Shown: positions 26,973-35,940, counted from the stretch's first letter. The stretch is 36,210 bases of DNA from Acidimicrobiaceae bacterium (GCA_028819505.1 JAPPLH010000086.1:1-36210), one strand, 5' to 3'. Notes: generated from the letters alone by a model not told the origin. Numbers and translations: made by a program.

Positions 26973-28442
26973 ATGAGAACAAGAATCACGTTGGTACGTC
27001 TACTGGCGCCGCTTCTGGCCTTAGGCCTGATAGCCGCCGCCTGCGGCGACGACGACGAGCCGGCCCCGGACACCAGCGCGGCGGATGCCGCCGCCGCGGA
27101 TGCCGCGGCCGCTCAAGCCGCGGCCGAGGCCGAAGCGGCCGCGGCCCAGGCCGAGGCTGACGCGGCCGCGGCCGAGGCGCAAGCGGCTGGCGACAGGGCA
27201 GCCGAGGCCGAAGCGGCGCTCGAGGCTGCCATGGCCGAGGCCGAGGGAGCAGTCGACCCCGAGGTCGTCGCTGCGCTCGAGGCGGAACGGGATGCCGCCC
27301 AGGCTGAGGCCGAGGCGGCCGCGGCCGCGCAGGCGGATGCGGAGGCAGCCGCGGCCGCTGCCGAAGCAACCGCGGCCGAGGCTGAGGCGGCCATGGAGGA
27401 AGCCATGGCCGAGCCGGAGCCCGCGGCGCCGGTCGACGTCACCCTGCAGCTGCAGTGGTTCACCCAGTCGCAGTTCGCGGGCTACTACGCGGCCGTGGCC
27501 ACCGGCATCTACGAGGACTACGGACTGAACGTGGAGATCCTCGAGGGCGGCGTGGAGATCGTGCCCGCCTCGGTGCTGGACTCCGGCGCCGCCGACTTCG
27601 CGGTGTCGTGGGTGCCCCGCGGCCTGGTGCCACGCGAGGAGGGCGCCAACATCACCAACATCGCCCAGGTGTTCCAGCGCAGCGCCACCCTCCAGGTGGC
27701 CTTCGCCGACTCCGGCATCACCACCGTCACCGACCTGGAGGGCCGCACCGTCGGCAACTGGGGCTTCGGCAACGAGTTCGAGCTGCTCGCCGGCCTCCGC
27801 CGCAACGGGCTCGACCCCGCTAGCGACGTTCAGCTGGTCCAGCAGAACTTCGACATGCTGGCGCTGATCAGCGGCGAGATCGACGCCGCCCAGGCCATGA
27901 TCTACAACGAGTACGCCCAGGTGCTCGAGACGGTCAACCCCGACACCGGCGAGCTCTACCGGCCCGAGGACCTCAACATCATCAACTGGAACGACGTGGG
28001 CACGGCCATGCTCCAGGACGCCCTGTGGGCCGACGCCGACCGGCTGGACGACGACCCCGCCTACCACGCGACCGCGGTCAAGTTCGTCGAGGCGTCGCTC
28101 CAAGGCTGGATCTACTGCCGCGACAACCCCACCGAGTGCGTGGACATCGTCCTCGACAACGCGCCCACTCTGGGCCGGTCGCACCAGACCTGGCAGCTCA
28201 ACGAGATCAACGCCCTGATCTGGCCGTCGCCGCAGGGCGTGGGCGTGATGGACACCGACCTGTGGGACCAGACCGTCGCGGTGGCCACCAGCGAGGGGAT
28301 CCTCGCCTCGGCCCCCGACGACGACGCCTACCGCCCCGAGATCGCATGGGAGGCGGTCACCAACCTGCGCAACGCCGGCGTCGACGTAATCGGCAACAGC
28401 TGGCAGCGCGTCCCGGTCACGCTGCTCCCCGGCGGCGAGTAG
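26973..28442 (+). CDS. NMT1/THI5-like substrate-binding lipoprotein with a long Ala-rich coiled-coil linker
   Basis: This 489-aa lipoprotein has lipobox LIAAAC with the lipidated Cys at residue 24. It is followed by about 119 residues of Ala/Glu/Gln/Asp-rich sequence (34-152, dominated by AAAEAEAAAAQAEADAAAAE-like repeats), predicted as a long helix or coiled coil. The NMT1/THI5-like domain then begins near VDVTLQLQWFTQSQFAGYYA, a motif seen in binders of pyrimidine precursors and related compounds. GTVGNWGFGNEFEL-like ligand blocks follow. GGGAGGG lies 8 bases before ATG 26973. It is the binding protein of the importer encoded just upstream. The ligand could be a pyrimidine or a hydantoin (inference). 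Confidence 0.93.
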   Translation: MRTRITLVRLLAPLLALGLIAAACGDDDEPAPDTSAADAAAADAAAAQAAAEAEAAAAQAEADAAAAEAQAAGDRAAEAEAALEAAMAEAEGAVDPEVVAALEAERDAAQAEAEAAAAAQADAEAAAAAAEATAAEAEAAMEEAMAEPEPAAPVDVTLQLQWFTQSQFAGYYAAVATGIYEDYGLNVEILEGGVEIVPASVLDSGAADFAVSWVPRGLVPREEGANITNIAQVFQRSATLQVAFADSGITTVTDLEGRTVGNWGFGNEFELLAGLRRNGLDPASDVQLVQQNFDMLALISGEIDAAQAMIYNEYAQVLETVNPDTGELYRPEDLNIINWNDVGTAMLQDALWADADRLDDDPAYHATAVKFVEASLQGWIYCRDNPTECVDIVLDNAPTLGRSHQTWQLNEINALIWPSPQGVGVMDTDLWDQTVAVATSEGILASAPDDDAYRPEIAWEAVTNLRNAGVDVIGNSWQRVPVTLLPGGE

Positions 28443-28464
28443 CCACCAACTAGACACCCGGCTC

Positions 28465-28496
28465 GGCCGGCGGCGGCCCTTCAGCCGTCGCCGGCC
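28465..28496 (+). terminator. GC-rich hairpin after the ABC operon
   Basis: The arms GGCCGGCGGCGGC (28465-28477) and GCCGTCGCCGGCC (28484-28496) pair over 13 positions, with one G-U pair and a 6-base loop. No T run follows. It lies between the binding-protein stop and the MMPL gene, so it may terminate or stabilise the transcript. Confidence 0.6.
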
Positions 28497-28540
28497 CGGC
28501 CGCGCCAACCCGAGGTCGGGCCAATAGCCTGCCGCGCGCT

Positions 28541-30850
28541 GTGTACTCATCTCTCGGCCGGTGGTGCTACCGGCACCCGTGGCGGGTTCTGATCGCCTGG
28601 CTGCTGGTCATCGTGATCGCGGGCGGGGCGGCCCGCGGCCTGGGCTCTTCCTACGGCGGCACGCCGGCCGCACCCGACGCCGAGAGCAGCCTCGGCGCCG
28701 ACATCCTCGACGAGCACTTCGGCCGGCTCGGCGCGGTGGTCGGCGGCCGCATCGTGTTCCGGGCCGAGCAGGGCGTGGACGACCCTGCCGTGCGGGCGGC
28801 CATGACCGAGCTGTTCGAGAGGGTCGAGGCCCTCGAAGGGGTCACCGTCGGATCGCCCTACGCCCCCAACGGCGGCCACCGCATGGCCGCTCGGGGCCCG
28901 GAGGCCGGCCGGATCGCCTACGCCGACGTCGACCCCGGCGCCGACACCACCGCCTTCGAGGCGGAGGACATCGGCCACGACATCGGGCACCTCATCGATC
29001 TGCTCGGACTGCGCTCGATGGACGGCGTCCAGGTGGAAGTGGGGGGCGCCTGGCTCTCCGACCGGGAGCCGCCCGAGTCCGAGACCATCGGGCTCGCCTT
29101 CGCGGTGTTCGTGCTGATCATGGCGGTCGGCTCGGTCGTGGCCATGGGAATGACCGTCGGGACGGCTCTCATCGGTGTCGGAGTCGGCGCGGCCGGCGTC
29201 GTGATGCTGAGCAACGTGGCGACCGTCCCCGAGTTCGCCCCCACCATCGGCGTCATGATCGGCATCGGGGTGGGCATCGACTACGCGCTGTTCATCATCA
29301 CCCGCTACCGGGAGTGGGTCGCCCACGGCTTGAACGATGAGGAGGCCACCGCGGCCGCCCTCGACTCGGCCGGTCGGGCGGTGGTCTTCGCGGGAGCCAC
29401 CGTGGTGGTGTCGCTGCTGGGCCTGCTGCTCATCGGACTGCCCTTCGTGGCCGGACTGGGGCTGGCCGCAGCCATCACCGTTGCTGTCGTCATGGCCGGG
29501 TCCATAACGCTTCTGCCGGCTGTCGTCGGCCTGCTCGGTGACCGGATCCGCACCACCAGGGTCCGAGGCATGGTTGCCGCCGCGCTGATCGCCATGGCCC
29601 TGCTCGGCGTCGGCACGGGCTTCAGGCTGCTGCTGGCGGGCATACCGGCGGCGGTGATTGTGCTGGTGGTCGGGGCGTTCCGAATCCCGGCCAACCCGTT
29701 GCGGCGAGTCGTACGCCACAGGGAGGCCAAGCCGTTGCGGGAGACCGGCTGGTACCGGCTCAGCCGGATGGTCCAGTCCCGGCCGTGGCAGTTCGCCATC
29801 GGCGGCACCGCCGTTCTCCTGGTGCTCGCCGCTCCCGTGCTGGGACTTCGGCTCGGGTTCTCCGACGAGGGCAACTTCGCGGAGGAGACCACCACCCGCA
29901 AGGCCTACGACCTGATCTCCGAGGGCTTCGGACCGGGGGCCAACGGCCCGCTGATCGTCGTCGCAGAAGCGTCTCCCGACCCTGCCGAGATTGAGGCGCT
30001 CAGGGCCCTCTCGGCAGCCCTGAACCGAACTGAGGGCGTCGCCTTCGCTTCCCAACCCATCGCCAACCTCACCGTCGACGCCTTCCTGATCCGGGTGCAG
30101 CCGGCCACCGGCCCCCAGGATGCGGCCACCGAGGATCTCGTGCACCGGATCCGGGACGAGGTCATCCCGCTAGCCCTCGTCGGCACCGACCTGGATGCGC
30201 TCGTTGCCGGCCAGGTGGCCTTCAACATCGACATCTCCGACTATCTGGCCGGCCGGATCCCGATCTTCTTCGCGGCCGTGCTCGGCGCGTCGTTCCTGCT
30301 GCTGATGGCCGTGTTCCGGTCGCTGGTGGTCCCGCTCAAGGCGGTGGTCATGAACATGCTGTCGATCGGTGCGGCCTACGGGGTGGTGGTGGCCGTGTTC
30401 CAGTGGGGATGGCTGGGCGATATCACCGGGGTCGAGCCCGCGCCGATCGAGCCGTTCATCCCCATGATGCTGTTCGCCATCCTGTTCGGGCTGTCCATGG
30501 ACTACGAGGTGTTCCTGCTGTCGCGCATGAAGGAGGAGTACGAGCGCACCGGCGACGCCGTCAACTCGGTTGCCGACGGGCTGGCCGCCACCGCCCGGGT
30601 CATCACCGCAGCCGCCGCCATCATGGTCGTCGTCTTCGGCAGCTTCGTGCTCGAGGACAGCCGGCCGGTCAAGCTCTTCGGCCTCGGCCTGGCCACCGCC
30701 ATCGCCATCGACGCCACCCTCGTGCGGATGCTCATCGTGCCCTCCACCATGGAGCTGCTCGGCGCCCGCAACTGGTGGCTCCCCCGCTGGCTCGACCGCC
30801 TGATCCCCAACCTGCGGGTCGAGGGCGAACTGGCCGGCCGCGAGCCCTAA
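28541..30850 (+). CDS. MMPL-family (RND-type) membrane transporter
   Basis: This 769-aa multi-pass transporter shows the two-fold repeat of MMPL/RND proteins. The first helix is VLIAWLLVIVIAGGAARGLG, followed by a periplasmic domain (about 45-180). Five helices come next, including IGVMIGIGVGIDYALFIITR with the family Asp-Tyr. A middle segment and second periplasmic domain (about 430-580) follow. The second helix bundle includes LFAILFGLSMDYEVFLLSRM. Asp-Tyr pairs occur in both halves and fit proton-coupled transport. Substrates in the family are lipids, siderophores or drugs. The start is GTG 28541 with no strong site. The stop TAA overlaps the convergent paaX stop by 2 bases. Confidence 0.93.
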   Translation: MYSSLGRWCYRHPWRVLIAWLLVIVIAGGAARGLGSSYGGTPAAPDAESSLGADILDEHFGRLGAVVGGRIVFRAEQGVDDPAVRAAMTELFERVEALEGVTVGSPYAPNGGHRMAARGPEAGRIAYADVDPGADTTAFEAEDIGHDIGHLIDLLGLRSMDGVQVEVGGAWLSDREPPESETIGLAFAVFVLIMAVGSVVAMGMTVGTALIGVGVGAAGVVMLSNVATVPEFAPTIGVMIGIGVGIDYALFIITRYREWVAHGLNDEEATAAALDSAGRAVVFAGATVVVSLLGLLLIGLPFVAGLGLAAAITVAVVMAGSITLLPAVVGLLGDRIRTTRVRGMVAAALIAMALLGVGTGFRLLLAGIPAAVIVLVVGAFRIPANPLRRVVRHREAKPLRETGWYRLSRMVQSRPWQFAIGGTAVLLVLAAPVLGLRLGFSDEGNFAEETTTRKAYDLISEGFGPGANGPLIVVAEASPDPAEIEALRALSAALNRTEGVAFASQPIANLTVDAFLIRVQPATGPQDAATEDLVHRIRDEVIPLALVGTDLDALVAGQVAFNIDISDYLAGRIPIFFAAVLGASFLLLMAVFRSLVVPLKAVVMNMLSIGAAYGVVVAVFQWGWLGDITGVEPAPIEPFIPMMLFAILFGLSMDYEVFLLSRMKEEYERTGDAVNSVADGLAATARVITAAAAIMVVVFGSFVLEDSRPVKLFGLGLATAIAIDATLVRMLIVPSTMELLGARNWWLPRWLDRLIPNLRVEGELAGREP

Positions 30851-31749
30851 CTCACGAACCGGTTTGGCATGGTCGCCGGGTAGTCGACCTCGAGGATCTC
30901 GCCGAGGGCTCGGGCGGCACTCAGGCTGAGCCGGCCGTAGAGGTCGGCGGCGAGGTGGTGGGCGAGGTCCCCGATCCACTCGGGCGGCAGCAGCTCTGCC
31001 GGAATGTCGGGGGTCCGCAGACGGATCCGGCGCAGCTCATGCACGAGCATGGTGCGCAGCGCGTACGCCTCCAGCGACGGCGCAGTCTCGATGTCGCGGC
31101 TCGACCAGGGCTCGTAGCGGGACAGGAACCGGCCGTACGCCGCCTCGGTGTCGGCCGTGCGGAAGACGTCCGCGAAGTACCCCTCCCCCACCAGTTTGTC
31201 GAGCCCGTCGAACTCCGACGTTCCGATCGGCACCGCGGCCGCCGGCTGCACCAGGTGCAGGAGCTCGCGCAGGCTCGCCACCCCGGCCGACGGCGAGGCC
31301 ATCAGTCCGCGGCCCAGGGCCACGAAGCCGTGCCAGCGCAGGTGCTTGACGATCCGGTCGCGCTCACTGGTGGAGATCGACGGCGTGTCGACCACCGCGA
31401 ACGTCCATGAGCCGTCCCAGTCGCCCGTCTCCCTGCAGTAGATGCGACGGTCGGCGTCCTCGGACTCCCGCACGGCCAGCAGCGTCATCGAGTAGCGGCT
31501 CCGGCGCCCGATCCGCTCGTTGGACATCCAGCCCTCGGCGACCAGGCGGAACATCGACGTGCGGACCAGCCGCTCGCTGAAGCCGAACGGTTCGGCCAGC
31601 TCGAAGAGGCTCGACAGCCACAGCGTCTTGGTGACCGGCAGCACCGAGTCCCCCAGCACCGTCACCAGCATCGACCGGGCCGAGATGTCAGGCTCCGTGC
31701 AGCGCTGCCGGACCGCGGCGGCGATGTCGCTCATCGCGTGGCCGCCCAT
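30847..31749 (-). CDS. paaX: PaaX-family transcriptional repressor
   Basis: This 300-aa protein is of the PaaX family, GntR-like repressors that respond to phenylacetyl-CoA. The N-terminal winged helix is ARSMLVTVLGDSVLPVTKTL with FGFSERLVRTSMFRLVAEGW. The central domain has GSWTFAVVDTPSIS and RDRIVKHLRWHGFVALGRGL. The C-terminal part (RFLSRYEPWS, LVHELRRIRLRTPDIPAELL) matches the family. ATG 31749 follows the paaC stop by 2 bases; ATG 31734 is an alternative. As the last gene of the operon it probably feeds back on the promoter upstream of paaZ. Confidence 0.93.
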   Translation of the reverse strand: MGGHAMSDIAAAVRQRCTEPDISARSMLVTVLGDSVLPVTKTLWLSSLFELAEPFGFSERLVRTSMFRLVAEGWMSNERIGRRSRYSMTLLAVRESEDADRRIYCRETGDWDGSWTFAVVDTPSISTSERDRIVKHLRWHGFVALGRGLMASPSAGVASLRELLHLVQPAAAVPIGTSEFDGLDKLVGEGYFADVFRTADTEAAYGRFLSRYEPWSSRDIETAPSLEAYALRTMLVHELRRIRLRTPDIPAELLPPEWIGDLAHHLAADLYGRLSLSAARALGEILEVDYPATMPNRFVS

Positions 31750-31751
31750 GG

Positions 31752-32531
31752 TCACCACACCGCCTCCGGGTCGTAGTCGAGAACCTCGCGCATCCGCTTC
31801 ATGAGCGGCTCGAAGTCTGTGGATCGGACGGTGCGCAGGAACTGGCCGTCGGCGGTCGAGTGGGAGCCGGAGCGGGAGCCGGAGCCGGAGACCTCGACCA
31901 GGAAGCGCTCGGCGATGGCCTTCTCCAGCGGTCCGAGCAGATCGGGTGTCGGAGCGGAGGCCACACCGCGGCGGACGGCCTCGGCCTCTCCCGCCACCGC
32001 CCCGCACAGGCCGGGAACCATCGGGAGGATCGCTTCGAGAGCTCCGAGCATCCTCGTCCGGGCCTCGGGCGACGCGAGGAGCTTGTCCAGCAGGGCGTCG
32101 GCGTGACGGCGGTGGAACGCCTCCTCCTGCAGCGCCTTGCCGGCGACGGCCGCCAGCCTGGTCAGCGACGAGTCCGCGACCAGCCGCCAGCGGGCCGCCT
32201 CGAAGGTGTCGTAGACCCAGTGCCGCGCCAGGGCCTCGGCCCAGTCGCGGGTGGTGTACTCGACCAGACGGCAGCACCGGTACTCGCGGCTCGGCCGCCC
32301 GTAGGCGAGCCGGTCGACGGCGGTGTCGGTGGGCTCGATCCCGTCGAGTTCGAGCACCAGCTCGTAGAGCAGCGCGGCATGGCCCAGTTCGTCCTGGCCG
32401 ATGCTGGAGAAGGCCAGATCCTCCTCCAGGAACGGGGCCACGCCGATCCACTCGGTGTGCTGCTGGCCCATCAGGTGCTCGTCGTCGGCGAATGCCAGCA
32501 GGTACTCCCGGATCGCCCCCTGTCCGCTCAC
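31752..32531 (-). CDS. paaC: 1,2-phenylacetyl-CoA epoxidase, structural subunit PaaC
   Basis: This 259-aa protein is the structural partner of PaaA in the phenylacetyl-CoA epoxidase. It has the ferritin-like fold of PaaC: EYLLAFADDEHLMGQQHTEW at the N-terminus, then FSSIGQDELGHAALLYELVL and EEAFHRRHADALL. The GTG at 32531 is chosen because the family begins here and AGGG lies about 9 bases upstream. The longer open frame to 32603 would translate the hairpin repeat and is rejected. The C-terminus has an unusual Gly/Ser/Arg run (SGSGSRSGSHST). Confidence 0.94.
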   Translation of the reverse strand: MSGQGAIREYLLAFADDEHLMGQQHTEWIGVAPFLEEDLAFSSIGQDELGHAALLYELVLELDGIEPTDTAVDRLAYGRPSREYRCCRLVEYTTRDWAEALARHWVYDTFEAARWRLVADSSLTRLAAVAGKALQEEAFHRRHADALLDKLLASPEARTRMLGALEAILPMVPGLCGAVAGEAEAVRRGVASAPTPDLLGPLEKAIAERFLVEVSGSGSRSGSHSTADGQFLRTVRSTDFEPLMKRMREVLDYDPEAVW

Positions 32532-32547
32532 GCCCAAACCCTCACCG

Positions 32548-32673
32548 CGAATTGGCAGCAGAATGCACGTATAGCGGGCAAAACGCTGCCAATTCGGACG
32601 CAAGGACTGACCACCCTCTCGAATTGGCAGCAGAATGCACGTATAGCGGGCAAAACGCTGCCAATTCGGACGC
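32548..32673. repeat. Two identical 54-bp palindromic repeats between paaB and paaC
   Basis: Copies lie at 32548-32601 and 32620-32673 and are identical over all 54 bases. In each, CGAATTGGCAGC pairs perfectly with GCTGCCAATTCG, 12 bp around a 25-base loop containing TGCACGTATAGCGGGC. Copies are 72 bases apart with an 18-base spacer. They fill almost all of the 148-base paaB-paaC gap in an operon whose other joints are tight or overlapping. They resemble a REP/BIME-type or MITE-like element. An RNA hairpin role in transcript stability is another reading. Confidence 0.93.
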
Positions 32674-32679
32674 GAGGAG

Positions 32680-32955
32680 TCACTGGCGCGACTGCCGGGC
32701 GGCCTTGCGACGGGCTGCCACGGCCGCGCCGTCGTGGTGCCGGTGCGGCTTGTCGGCGTTGGGCGCCACGAAGTCGTCGTCGGCGGCGACTACATGGTCG
32801 CGGCGCACCACCCACAGGCGGTCGCCCTCGGCGCGGCGCACATATCCCTCACGGGCCAGCACCAGGGCCAGCTCGTCGGTGGCCGCCTCCAGTGCGCCGG
32901 CATGGCGGAACTCGTCGCGGCCGTCCTTCTTGACGAACACCTCGTAGACGTGCAT
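32680..32955 (-). CDS. paaB: 1,2-phenylacetyl-CoA epoxidase subunit PaaB
   Basis: This 91-aa protein starts with MHVYEVFVKKDGRDEFRHAG, the standard PaaB opening, and has GALEAATDELALVLAREGYV and RRDHVVAADDDFVAPNADKP. PaaB bridges the PaaAC complex. ATG 32955 follows the paaA stop by 2 bases. The Arg/His-rich tail (HRHHDGAAVAARRKAARQSR) ends next to the hairpin repeat pair. Confidence 0.95.
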   Translation of the reverse strand: MHVYEVFVKKDGRDEFRHAGALEAATDELALVLAREGYVRRAEGDRLWVVRRDHVVAADDDFVAPNADKPHRHHDGAAVAARRKAARQSRQ

Positions 32956-32957
32956 CC

Positions 32958-33875
32958 CTACGAACCGCTGCCGTCGGACAGGGCAGTCCGCACCCAGGCG
33001 GTGCGGGACCAATTGTCGGCAGCCTCGCCGATGCGCCGGGCCGAGTCCGGGCCGCCCTGAGCGAGCGTGCGCTCGAGCGGCGCCCAGTCGATCGGCCCGA
33101 CGTCCCAGCGGCGGGCCTCGGCCTCCCAGCGCAGGTCGGGTGCGGGGATGGTGAACCCGTAGCCCTGGAGCATGGGCACGAACTTCTGCACCCACCGGTC
33201 GCGCAGCACCTCGTTGCGCTCGGACTTGATGTTCCAGCGAAGCAGCACGTCGTCGGGCTTGGAGTCGGGCCCGAACAGCTGCAGCGCGGGCCAGAACCAC
33301 CGGTCGAGCGACTCCTGGAACATCTGGCGCTGGCGGGCGGTGCCCCCGGCGATGCGCATCATGCGGTCCTCGCCCAGACGCATGTGGAAGCCCTCCTCGG
33401 CGATGATGCGGCGCAGGATCCGCTTGTAGGGGCCGTAGGAGCAGTTCTTGAACACGGCCTGCTGGCTGATGAGCGCGGCGGCGTCGACCAGGAAGGCGAT
33501 GGCCACCTGGTCTCCCCAGGTGACCGCCCGGTAGTGGAACACGTTGTGGAAGCGGCTGCGCCCTGCGAACAGGTCCTCGAGCATCTCGGCCCGGGTCTTG
33601 ACGCCCAGGTCGGCGGCCACCATGTACAGCAGGTGGCCGTGGCCGATCTCGTCCTGGGTCTTGGCCAGCACCGCCATCTTGTGGCGCAGTCCGGGGGTCT
33701 TGGGGATCCAGTCCCGCTCGGTGAGCCCTCCCATCAGCTCGCTGTTGGCGTGCATCTCGATGAAGGCGAACACCGCCCGCCGGTAGGCGTCGGGCATGCC
33801 GTCGCCGGCCTCGACGAGGCCTCCGCCGTCGAGGAATGCCTCGAAGTCCTCCATCGTGGCCCAGGACCTAGCCAT
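32958..33875 (-). CDS. paaA: 1,2-phenylacetyl-CoA epoxidase catalytic subunit PaaA
   Basis: This 305-aa protein is the di-iron catalytic subunit that epoxidises the phenylacetyl-CoA ring. Iron ligand motifs are LAKTQDEIGHGHLLYMVA (DEIGH) and IIAEEGFHMRLGE (EEGFH), with further conserved Glu residues upstream (IEMHANSELMGG). GRSRFHNVFHYRAVTWGD and SYGPYKRILRR are family blocks. ATG 33875 overlaps the end of paaZ by 8 bases (ATGGCTAG). Confidence 0.96.
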   Translation of the reverse strand: MARSWATMEDFEAFLDGGGLVEAGDGMPDAYRRAVFAFIEMHANSELMGGLTERDWIPKTPGLRHKMAVLAKTQDEIGHGHLLYMVAADLGVKTRAEMLEDLFAGRSRFHNVFHYRAVTWGDQVAIAFLVDAAALISQQAVFKNCSYGPYKRILRRIIAEEGFHMRLGEDRMMRIAGGTARQRQMFQESLDRWFWPALQLFGPDSKPDDVLLRWNIKSERNEVLRDRWVQKFVPMLQGYGFTIPAPDLRWEAEARRWDVGPIDWAPLERTLAQGGPDSARRIGEAADNWSRTAWVRTALSDGSGS

Positions 33876-35940
33876 CGCTTCTCGCCTCGGGGGCGCCGTC
33901 GACGCCGGGGGCGTTGGCCACCATGGTCAGCACGTCGTAGGCCGCGTTGACCTCGCCGTGCTGGTTGACGACCTTGGTGTCCCAGGCCACCTCGCCGTAG
34001 CCGCGCCCGTCGACCTTCCTCTTTCGCTTGCAGGTGAGCACGACGTGGATCTCGTCGCCGGGGTAGGTGGGCTTGGCGAAGCGCAGCCGGTCGATGCCGT
34101 AGTTGGCCAGCACCGGGCCCTCGTCGGGCCACACGAACAGCCCCGCCGCGAACGACAGCACCAGGTACCCGTGGGCCACCAGCCCGTTGAAGATCGGGCT
34201 GCGGGCCGCGGCCTCGTCGTCCATGTGGGCGTAGAACCGGTCGCCGGTGCTCTCCGCGAAGGCGGCGATGTCGGCCCGGGTGACAGTGCGCGACCCGGTG
34301 GTTATCGAATCGCCCACCTCGAGGTCGTCGAAGGTCAGCTTGAACGGGTGCCCCTTGTGCTCCCGGGTCGAGGATCCTGCGATGTGCTCGCCGGTCACCG
34401 CGGTGAGCGCGTCGGGCGAGCCCTGCACCGCGGTGCGCTGCATGTGGGCGTACACGCCGCGCATGCCGCCCATCTCCTCGCCGCCGCCGGCCCGGCCGGG
34501 TCCGCCGTGCGCGAGCGGCGGCAGGGGCGACCCGTGGCCGGTGCTGGCCGCGGCCATGGACGAGTCCATGATCAGCACCCGGCCGTGATGGGAGGCGATC
34601 CCCAGCGCGAGGTCGGCGATCTCGCCCTGGTCGGCGCCGTAGAGCGAGGCGACCAGGCTTCCGCCGCCGGCCGCCACGAGCTCGACCGCCTCTGCGATGC
34701 TGCCGTAGGGCATGAGGGTTGCGACCGGCCCGAAGGCCTCGGTCTCGTGGATCACCGAGGAGTGAGGGTCGGTGGCTCGCAGCAGGGTGGGTGCCATGAA
34801 CGCGCCGGCCGCGACATCGACGCGGGACAGGTCGCAGGAGTCGACGATGAGGTCCGCCGCCTCCCGCAGCGCCAGGACCGAGGCTGAGACCTCGTCGCGC
34901 TGCGCCAGTCCCACCAGCGGTCCCATCGCGGTGGCGTCATCCCGCGGATCGCCCACAGCCACTCCGCCCAGCCCGGACGCCAGCGCTTCGGCGGCGGCGT
35001 CGAGGCATCCCGCGGGAACGAGCGCACGGCGGATGGCGGTGCATTTCTGGCCGGCCTTGACCGTCATCTCCTTGACAACCTCGGCCGTGAACAGGTCGAA
35101 CTCGGCGGTGCCGGGGGCGGCGGCCGGCGCCAGCACCGCCGCGTTGAGCGAGTCGGCCTCGACGTTGAGTCGTGCGGCCCTGGCAGTCACGGCGGGATGG
35201 GCCCTGAGCGCGGCCGCGGTGGCGGCCGAGCCGGTGAAGGCAATGCTGTCCTGACCGCCGAGGCAGTCGAGCAGGCTGTCGAGTTCGGCGGGCTCGGCAC
35301 ACACCAACTGCAGCGACCCCTCGGGCAGCAGGCCCGACTCGGCGATGATCCGCACCGCGGCCTCGGCCAGGTAGGCGGCGGGCGACGCCGGCTTGACGAT
35401 GGAGGGCACGCCCGCGATGAAGGCGGGAGCGAACTTCGCCAGCATCCCCCACACCGGGAGGTTGAAGGCGTTGATCTGCACTTCCACGCCCTTGCGCTGG
35501 GTGAGGATGTGCACGGCCGAGAACGATCCGTCACGCGACAGGGCCTCGGTGGCGCCGTCGACGGCCACGGTGGAGTTGGGCAGCTCGCGCCTGGCCTTGT
35601 CGGCGTATGACAGCAGCACGCCGGCACCGCCCTCGATGTCGATCCATGAGTCGGCCCGGGTGGCCCCGGTGCAGTACGACAGGCTGTAGAGATGTTCCTT
35701 GGTGTCGTCAGCCAGCAGCAGCTTCCCGACGTTGCGCAGGATGGCCGCCCGCTGGTGGAAGGTCAGCTCCCGCAGCGCAGGCCCGCCCACGGCGCGCCCG
35801 TGCTCGGCCGCGGCGGCGAGGTCCAGGCCGGCGGGCGCAAGCTCGGCCACCGTCCGGCCGGTGGCCGCATCGAGCACTGGCCGCCCGTCGCCCGGCGGCC
35901 GGTGCCAGGCACCCGCCACATAGCTCTCCACCCGGTGCAT
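33868..35940 (-). CDS. paaZ: PaaZ: oxepin-CoA hydrolase / 3-oxo-5,6-dehydrosuberyl-CoA semialdehyde dehydrogenase
   Basis: This 690-aa bifunctional enzyme is close to the 681 aa of E. coli PaaZ. The aldehyde dehydrogenase half (1-about 525) has TGATRADSWIDIEGG and INAFNLPVWGMLAKFAPAF. The Glu is in NVEADSLNAAVL and the catalytic Cys about residue 300 is in VKAGQKCTAIRR. The MaoC hydratase half (about 545-690) keeps Asp and His in TGDRFYAHMD (about 567) and VAHGYLVLS. Both active sites look intact. ATG 35940 is preceded by GGGAG. It is the first gene of the operon, and its end overlaps paaA by 8 bases. Confidence 0.96.
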   Translation of the reverse strand: MHRVESYVAGAWHRPPGDGRPVLDAATGRTVAELAPAGLDLAAAAEHGRAVGGPALRELTFHQRAAILRNVGKLLLADDTKEHLYSLSYCTGATRADSWIDIEGGAGVLLSYADKARRELPNSTVAVDGATEALSRDGSFSAVHILTQRKGVEVQINAFNLPVWGMLAKFAPAFIAGVPSIVKPASPAAYLAEAAVRIIAESGLLPEGSLQLVCAEPAELDSLLDCLGGQDSIAFTGSAATAAALRAHPAVTARAARLNVEADSLNAAVLAPAAAPGTAEFDLFTAEVVKEMTVKAGQKCTAIRRALVPAGCLDAAAEALASGLGGVAVGDPRDDATAMGPLVGLAQRDEVSASVLALREAADLIVDSCDLSRVDVAAGAFMAPTLLRATDPHSSVIHETEAFGPVATLMPYGSIAEAVELVAAGGGSLVASLYGADQGEIADLALGIASHHGRVLIMDSSMAAASTGHGSPLPPLAHGGPGRAGGGEEMGGMRGVYAHMQRTAVQGSPDALTAVTGEHIAGSSTREHKGHPFKLTFDDLEVGDSITTGSRTVTRADIAAFAESTGDRFYAHMDDEAAARSPIFNGLVAHGYLVLSFAAGLFVWPDEGPVLANYGIDRLRFAKPTYPGDEIHVVLTCKRKRKVDGRGYGEVAWDTKVVNQHGEVNAAYDVLTMVANAPGVDGAPEARSDG

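Noticed and set aside
27021-28550. Minus-strand open frame of 509 codons with Gly/Arg/Leu repeats
   Set aside because: It is the reverse reading of the Ala-rich coiled coil and the binding domain. Its repeats are explained by that.
32532-32603. N-terminal extension of PaaC through the hairpin repeat
   Set aside because: The PaaC family begins at the residues after the GTG at 32531, and the extension only translates a palindromic repeat.
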